Assembly: GCA_037969115.1 (NCBI GenBank)
Contig: JBBKWQ010000301.1
Coordinates: forward strand, 1 to 17,731
Source: JBBKWQ01 sp037969115
Lineage (GTDB): Bacteria; Actinomycetota; Acidimicrobiia; Acidimicrobiales; Ilumatobacteraceae
Length of the DNA stretch: 17,731 nucleotides
Reading direction: 5' to 3'
The position numbers were made by a program, and so were the translations under genes. This document shows, piece by piece, positions 13,526-17,731 of this stretch; within the stretch, counting starts at the first letter, position 1; each line of letters begins with the position of its first letter. The notes beneath the pieces were generated by a model, which saw only the letters and a list, made by a program, of their open reading frames with translations, ran no database searches and was not told where the DNA came from.

Positions 13526-15514
13526 CTACCGCTCGTCAGCGACGAGAACGCATCGGCATCCGGCGTGTGCGGGTGCCGAAACATGACCCGTCGGAAACCC
13601 CTCGCCCGCAGGTACTGCACCGGCGAGCGCGTTGTCTTCCGCATCGGGACACGCCGGGCCGTTCGGGTCGACCGACCAACACAGCGGCGTGCCCGGCTTG
13701 GCAGCAGCGAGTGCGCCGCCGCCGTATGCGAGCCGGAATGCATCGTCGAGTTGGTCGTCGATGTGCTGGGTCTTCCACTCGCGATACACCGATCGAACCC
13801 GCTTGGTGATGTCGTCGTTGTCGCCGGACCCTTCGGACACCGAACGATCGAGCCGCTCGCGGAGTGGGCGGATCAGATCGCGCACGATCGCCTGGCTGGC
13901 GGCGTCGAGCGAGCTGTTCGACTTCATCGCTTTGCGCAGCGTCGCTGCCTTCGACCTCGACAAGGTGAGCCCTCCGGCAACCGCCGCGTCGAGCAGTTCG
14001 TCGTGAATCGCATCGACGTAGCGCTGCGCCTGTTCGTCGAGTTCGGGGAGTACTTCACCGAGCTCGGTGATCGCCTCGTTCTGACGAAGCGCGTCGAGCA
14101 CGTCGTTCTGCTCGTCGGCGAGGACTCGCTTGAGCTTGCGCGCGCCGGTGACGATCAGCGGCGTGAGTGCCTCGTCACGACGATCGAAGACCGTGGGAGC
14201 GGCGTCGCTGTCGTCGCTGTCGTCGGTGTCGGCGCCGTCATCGGCGCCTGATCCGCCGGCTGGTTCGGCGACGGGTTCCGATTCGTGGGTCGATGGAGCC
14301 TCGCCGGGTTCAGCGCCGGTCGCTTCGTCCTGTGACAGGCCGGCGCGCAGGCGTTCGAACAGCCCGTCGATGTCGCCCTCCTCGGCGTGCTCACCGTGCT
14401 CGGACGGCACCGATCGATCAGGGAACATCACGACGTTGCTCGGAGCCGGCGCCTCGGCTTCGGACGATGTCGCTTCGGCGGCATCGTCGTCGAGCTCACC
14501 TGCGGATTGGACAGCGGCGTCGGTGTCGGAGTCGTCTTCGGCGTCTGGTGCATCGCCGACGGTCGCCTCGTCGGCAACCGGCTCCACGGCGGATTCGTCC
14601 TCGGCGACCTGGGTGGGCGTGACGGTCTCGGATTCCGGATCGACGACATCGGACTGGACGGACGGCGAGGGGACCGCGCCGGCAGCGACCACGACGTCGT
14701 CGAGCTGATGATCGAAGATCGCGCCACGCTTGGCCGTGGGCTGCTCTTCGAGGGCGTTGATGCCGAGCGTTTCGTCGTCGACACGTGGACCCGCGTGCTT
14801 GTCGCCGAGCTTCGACGACGGCACCATCATCGGGACCGGGCCCGTCGTGGGTGACAGGTCGACGTACTCGTCGGGCTCACCCAGCGGTTCGAGCTCGGCA
14901 ACCACGTCGACGGCCACCAACCGTGCGCGTTCGAACACCTGCAACAGCCGATCGCGCCCGTGGACGAGCTGCTCGATCTGCTCGCGGGCCAACTCGCGAC
15001 GGCGGGCCAACTCGGACAGCACCCGCTCGCGATACGCGCGGGCTTCGTTCACCATCTCACGACCCTGCTGCTTGGCATGGGCGATCTCGTCCTCGGCATC
15101 AGCGGTTGCGTCGGAGCGCTTCCGCGACACGTCCGTCTCCGCGTGCTCACGCAGGCGATTCGCCTCCTCGTTGGCATCGCGCAGAATCTGGGCGGCACTC
15201 TCTTCGGCGCGCACTCGAATCTGCGATGCCGACTCGCGAGCCGTCTGGAGCACTCGAAGCGTCTCCTCGCCGAGCAGGCGGCTCACCGTCTCTTCGTCGA
15301 GCTCCTCGGCACCGCCAGGGAGCCGATCTTGGATCTCGCGCAACTCGCGCTCGAGGAGATCTTCGCGATCTTTCAGCCGACTGAGCTCGGCGGCGACGGC
15401 CTCGAGAAGACCTCGAACCTCGTCTTGGTCGAAGCCCCGCCGAGCGGTGGAAAATGAAGCCTCGGCAACCGACAGGGGTGACGTCGGATCCGGGCGCGAG
15501 AACGACACGGCCAT
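13526..15514 (-). CDS. DivIVA-domain coiled-coil protein with phage-head-like Cys/His C-terminus
   Basis: 662 residues from ATG 15514. Residues 16-62 are a DivIVA-type N-terminus (AEASFSTARRGFDQDEVRGLL), the part that senses curved membrane or the pole. A long coiled coil rich in Ala/Glu/Arg runs to about 205. Residues 285-440 are acidic low complexity. From 441 a helical domain leads to a final segment with Cys612, Trp613, Cys622, the stretch EGFPTGHVSAPAH and HAGCRCVL (650-657). That ending resembles the C-terminus of Mu F/SPP1 gp7-like minor head proteins (Trp, CP, FPTG, PxH.xCRC). DivIVA proteins normally lack it. Polar or septal scaffold role is inferred. ATG 15514 is preferred over 15556 because TACGCT lies 8 nt upstream and the DivIVA domain follows. 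Confidence 0.88.
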   Translation of the reverse strand: MAVSFSRPDPTSPLSVAEASFSTARRGFDQDEVRGLLEAVAAELSRLKDREDLLERELREIQDRLPGGAEELDEETVSRLLGEETLRVLQTARESASQIRVRAEESAAQILRDANEEANRLREHAETDVSRKRSDATADAEDEIAHAKQQGREMVNEARAYRERVLSELARRRELAREQIEQLVHGRDRLLQVFERARLVAVDVVAELEPLGEPDEYVDLSPTTGPVPMMVPSSKLGDKHAGPRVDDETLGINALEEQPTAKRGAIFDHQLDDVVVAAGAVPSPSVQSDVVDPESETVTPTQVAEDESAVEPVADEATVGDAPDAEDDSDTDAAVQSAGELDDDAAEATSSEAEAPAPSNVVMFPDRSVPSEHGEHAEEGDIDGLFERLRAGLSQDEATGAEPGEAPSTHESEPVAEPAGGSGADDGADTDDSDDSDAAPTVFDRRDEALTPLIVTGARKLKRVLADEQNDVLDALRQNEAITELGEVLPELDEQAQRYVDAIHDELLDAAVAGGLTLSRSKAATLRKAMKSNSSLDAASQAIVRDLIRPLRERLDRSVSEGSGDNDDITKRVRSVYREWKTQHIDDQLDDAFRLAYGGGALAAAKPGTPLCWSVDPNGPACPDAEDNALAGAVPAGEGFPTGHVSAPAHAGCRCVLVADER

Positions 15515-15522
15515 AATCGAAG

Positions 15523-15528
15523 AGCGTA
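15523..15528 (-). promoter_or_regulatory. -10 box of the DivIVA-domain gene (leaderless predicted)
   Basis: TACGCT on the minus strand fits TANNNT and is followed by 8 nt and ATG 15514. It lies in the 94-nt gap after the Lon-like protease gene and suggests an internal promoter for the DivIVA-UPF0182 pair. Confidence 0.45.
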
Positions 15529-15608
15529 CGCAAGTCGGACGCTCCAATGGTGGCAATCAACCTGCGACACCAACAATGTGTGGCCCAGACGCCACCCACC
15601 GCGCCCGG

Positions 15609-16907
15609 TCAGCCGGTCGAGATCACCTCGACCGGGTCGCCACCGAGCCGCTCGAGTACATCGAGCGCTTCGTCGATGTCGGCGACCGGGATGATCTCGA
15701 CGTTGCCGTGCGACGCAATTCTCGCAATCTCGATGTCGGCCTCGCCCTGGTCAGCAGGCACGAGAAACACGTCGACACCTGCCTGCTCCACTGCCGAGGC
15801 CTTCTGGCGTAGTCCACCGATCGACCCGATCGTTCCGTCGAGCTCGATCGTGCCCGTGACCGCGATCTTCTGGCCGCCGGTCATCTCACCCTCGGTGAGC
15901 TCGTCGATGAGCGTGAGCGTGAAGGCCGCACCGGCCGACGGACCGCCAATCGACCCGGTATCGATGTCGAGCTCGAACGGCAGCTCGACCACGCTCGTGT
16001 CGAACGGCACGAATCCGACGATGGCTCGCTCGGGTTCGGTCGGCGACGTTGTGAGCTCGATCGTCACCTCGAGCTCACCCACCTCCGGTCGGTCGAGCAG
16101 CACGTCGACTTCCTCGCCGGCCTGCTTGCCCTTCAGCGCCCGGGTCAGGTCGTCGACCGTGTCGAGCTGGACTCCGTCGACCTCGAGCAGCCGGTCACCC
16201 GGATCGAGGAACTCGTCGGACGGCGCGAACACGGCACAATCGGTTCCCTGCTCGTTTGCCTCGAGGCAGACCATCTGCTGGATGAGCACCTCGCCCGGCT
16301 TGATCGCCACGTCGTAGCCCACACGCCGCAGCGCGACGAACTGAGCCACCTGTTCCGATGTGCGCATCGATTCGAGCGCGAACACGCGGCGTTGCTGCGG
16401 TGTCTGTACGCCGAACTTCTGCTCGTCGGTGAGGAACTGAACTGCCGGTTCCTCGTTGCCCACGAGCCACGACAACACCGACTGTTCCGGTTCGGTCACC
16501 GTGACGAAGAAGATCTCGCCCGCCGGTGGATACTGGTTCACCTCGACATCGGCGAGCACCGTCGAGAGATCGCCGAACACGATCCGGTCGGCCACCGATT
16601 GTGCCGACGCAGGTGTCCGCGCATACGGGGTCGGGTCCGGATCGAAGTCGGCCCGTAGTTCCACATCGGCCGGCAACGACTGCTCAGCGACGAGCCCGGC
16701 CGGCAGCGCCGACGTAATGCCGATGAGACCGAGCGTCGTGAGCGAAACGACGGCGAGCGCGTATCCCCACCACGACTGCCGTGTGTTCCGGGCCGCGATG
16801 CCCGGCGGAACGATCCGGAACGCCTTCGCCGGCGCAGACTCCACTGCCGCGCTCGGCGGCCGAGCGGGGTCCTCGGCCACTAACGTTGGGGGTTCCGTGT
16901 CGGTCAC
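15609..16907 (-). CDS. Membrane-anchored PDZ / Lon-like serine protease (YlbL family)
   Basis: 432 residues from GTG 16907. A Pro/Ala-rich N-terminus precedes one membrane segment (about 46-68, WWGYALAVVSLTTLGLIGI), so the rest lies outside. A middle domain (about 75-215) leads into a PDZ domain (about 230-275, DEFLDPGDRLLEVDGVQL) and a C-terminal Lon (S16) protease domain with Ser324 in GGPSAGAAF and Lys369 in IGGLRQKA. The 45-residue spacing matches the Ser-Lys dyad of Lon proteases. Probably trims envelope proteins. The start is uncertain: GTG 16907 has GGAAAG 7 nt upstream, while ATG 16967 would add 20 residues coded with poor GC third positions. It is first in the run with the DivIVA and UPF0182 genes and overlaps the 5' end of the divergent small membrane gene. 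Confidence 0.92.
   Translation of the reverse strand: MTDTEPPTLVAEDPARPPSAAVESAPAKAFRIVPPGIAARNTRQSWWGYALAVVSLTTLGLIGITSALPAGLVAEQSLPADVELRADFDPDPTPYARTPASAQSVADRIVFGDLSTVLADVEVNQYPPAGEIFFVTVTEPEQSVLSWLVGNEEPAVQFLTDEQKFGVQTPQQRRVFALESMRTSEQVAQFVALRRVGYDVAIKPGEVLIQQMVCLEANEQGTDCAVFAPSDEFLDPGDRLLEVDGVQLDTVDDLTRALKGKQAGEEVDVLLDRPEVGELEVTIELTTSPTEPERAIVGFVPFDTSVVELPFELDIDTGSIGGPSAGAAFTLTLIDELTEGEMTGGQKIAVTGTIELDGTIGSIGGLRQKASAVEQAGVDVFLVPADQGEADIEIARIASHGNVEIIPVADIDEALDVLERLGGDPVEVISTG
15613..15635 (-). terminator. Hairpin over the 3' end of the Lon-like protease gene
   Basis: CCGGTCGAG (15613-15621) and CTCGACCGG (15627-15635) form a perfect 9-bp stem with a 5-nt loop, covering the last codons just before the stop. 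No U-tract follows. It could terminate or attenuate transcription between the protease and DivIVA genes, or protect the 3' end. Confidence 0.45.
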
Positions 16908-17232
16908 ACTCGCACTTTCCGTTGAATCTCTCACAGCCCGCACAGCATTGATCGCCGGGTTGGCCATCGTCGCGCTTCTCTTGGTGGGCTGGCGTAAGCC
17001 TGCCAGAGCCCAGCTCAAAGCACCACGCGCCGCCGCGTTCAGGTCATCACGTCCGATTCCGGTCGAACAGCAGGACACGCCCACCTACCATCGCGCCGGG
17101 CCGATCCGGAGACTCCTCGCGGCCGCGGGCAGCGGCGGCATCGCACTGGTCACCGGCGCCGTCCTGGCTGTCGTCGTCGCGTTCGCAATCGCGTGGGCCG
17201 TCATCTCGCTGACCAGCCTGTTGCAGCAATGA
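16897..17232 (+). CDS. Small two-TM membrane protein, function unknown
   Basis: 111 residues if GTG 16897 is the start (GGGGG, 4 nt upstream). The first ~17 codons have poor GC third positions, so TTG 16948 may be the true start (94 residues). Two membrane segments: ALIAGLAIVALLLVGW near the N-terminus and GGIALVTGAVLAVVVAFAIA toward the C-terminus, joined by a basic loop (WRKPARAQLKAPRAAAFRSS) that should face the cytoplasm. The family is not recognised. It is divergent from the Lon-like protease, and with the GTG start their first codons overlap by 11 bp. Its TGA overlaps the ATG of the HEAT-repeat gene by 4 bp, so the two are likely translated together. The much longer open frame upstream of 16897 is a shadow of the protease gene. 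Confidence 0.65.
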   Translation: MSVTLALSVESLTARTALIAGLAIVALLLVGWRKPARAQLKAPRAAAFRSSRPIPVEQQDTPTYHRAGPIRRLLAAAGSGGIALVTGAVLAVVVAFAIAWAVISLTSLLQQ

Positions 17233-17731
17233 CCACACGACACGAGGTGGTGATCGCCGGCCATCGAGGCGATCGTCGCTCCGTCGTGGCGGCGCTCACC
17301 GACGAAGACCCCGACGTCCGGGAGGCCGCCCTGGGTGCCGCGAGGCGACTCGATCTGATCACGATCAATCATCTGCGAGCCGCCACCGAAGACCCATCGG
17401 TGGTGGTTCGGCGCCGCGCCGCCGAATTGTTGGCGTCGCCACAGTTCGTCGAACCCGTCGCCGAGTCGCTGGTGCTCCTGCTACTCGACGATCACGACGC
17501 GTCGGTCGTCGAGTTGGCCGCATGGTGCGCCGGTGAACGCGAGGAGGTGAGCGAACCCGTTCTCCGACGACTGATCGAGTTGACGGGCGGGGCCGACGAT
17601 TCCCTCGTTCGCGAGTCAGCTGCTGCTGCGCTCGGCGCCATCGGAGACGAACGCGGCCTGGCGGCGATCATCGCCGCGTGTGCCGACAAGCCAGCCGTAC
17701 GTCGACGCGCCGTGCTCGCGCTCGCACCTTT
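17229..17731 (+). CDS. HEAT-repeat protein, 3' end beyond window
   Basis: Partial gene: 167 codons from ATG 17229 run to the window edge without a stop. At least five helical-hairpin repeats of about 25-32 residues are visible: VVAALTDEDPDVREAALGAA, LRAATEDPSVVVRRRAAELL, LVLLLLDDHDASVVELAAWC, TGGADDSLVRESAAAALGAI and ACADKPAVRRRAVLAL. The D-P/D-x-VR-x-x-A pattern is that of HEAT (PBS-lyase-like) repeats, which bind proteins. The partner and full length are unknown. The start overlaps the stop of the small membrane gene as ATGA. No signal peptide is seen. Confidence 0.85.
   Translation, partial: MTTRHEVVIAGHRGDRRSVVAALTDEDPDVREAALGAARRLDLITINHLRAATEDPSVVVRRRAAELLASPQFVEPVAESLVLLLLDDHDASVVELAAWCAGEREEVSEPVLRRLIELTGGADDSLVRESAAAALGAIGDERGLAAIIAACADKPAVRRRAVLALAP

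Noticed and set aside
13526..15514. Prophage remnant suggested by the head-protein-like tail
   Set aside because: No portal, terminase, capsid, integrase or attachment site is nearby, the frame is intact, and the neighbours are chromosomal envelope genes.

Overview
This 17.7 kb window is gene-dense, GC-rich chromosomal DNA. Several features suggest a free-living actinobacterium: strong GC bias at third codon positions, a LuxAB-like (LLM class) oxidoreductase of the kind that uses F420 in Actinobacteria, a UPF0182 membrane protein beside a PDZ/Lon-like protease, a DivIVA-domain protein, and many ATGA start/stop overlaps. My best guess is the class Acidimicrobiia (Ilumatobacter-like). That is inferred from gene style and not from a marker-gene comparison.

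Layout. (1) 45-218: an initiator tRNA (fMet) on the minus strand with its own promoter and a downstream hairpin. (2) 277-3208, minus: a three-gene unit with 4-bp overlaps at both junctions, encoding a LysR regulator, an alpha/beta-hydrolase and a lipoprotein with an HExxH metallopeptidase signature. It diverges from (3) a small unknown protein of 86 residues (3328-3588) that begins with MNTT repeats and is followed by a 14-bp hairpin. (4) 3673-7450, plus: a tight five-gene run comprising an acyltransferase with a dodecin-like domain at its C-terminus, a stand-alone dodecin, a 2-hydroxyacid dehydrogenase-like protein, a COG3618-type amidohydrolase/lactonase and an aldose-dehydrogenase-like SDR. 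(5) 7477-9837, minus: an LLM-class oxidoreductase and a TrpB2-type tryptophan synthase beta chain. (6) 9875-10618, plus: a coiled-coil protein that converges on the next block. (7) 10622-16907, minus: Lon-like PDZ protease, a DivIVA-domain protein with a phage-head-like Cys/His tail, and UPF0182. (8) 16897-17731, plus: a small two-TM protein and a HEAT-repeat protein cut by the window edge.

How the genes may work together. In the 3673-7450 run, the SDR would oxidise a sugar at C1 to a lactone and the amidohydrolase would open it, while the 2-hydroxyacid dehydrogenase-like protein lacks the usual catalytic Glu. The acyltransferase/dodecin pair shares the run, but its link to the sugar enzymes is unknown. 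The Lon-like protease and UPF0182 are neighbours in mycobacteria. Here a DivIVA protein with a tail resembling the C-terminus of Mu F/SPP1 gp7-type minor head proteins sits between them, suggesting a cell-envelope or pole-associated module. The two domain fusions (acyltransferase-dodecin and DivIVA-head-like tail) are the most unusual content. There is no CRISPR array, insertion sequence, prophage block or recognisable defence system.
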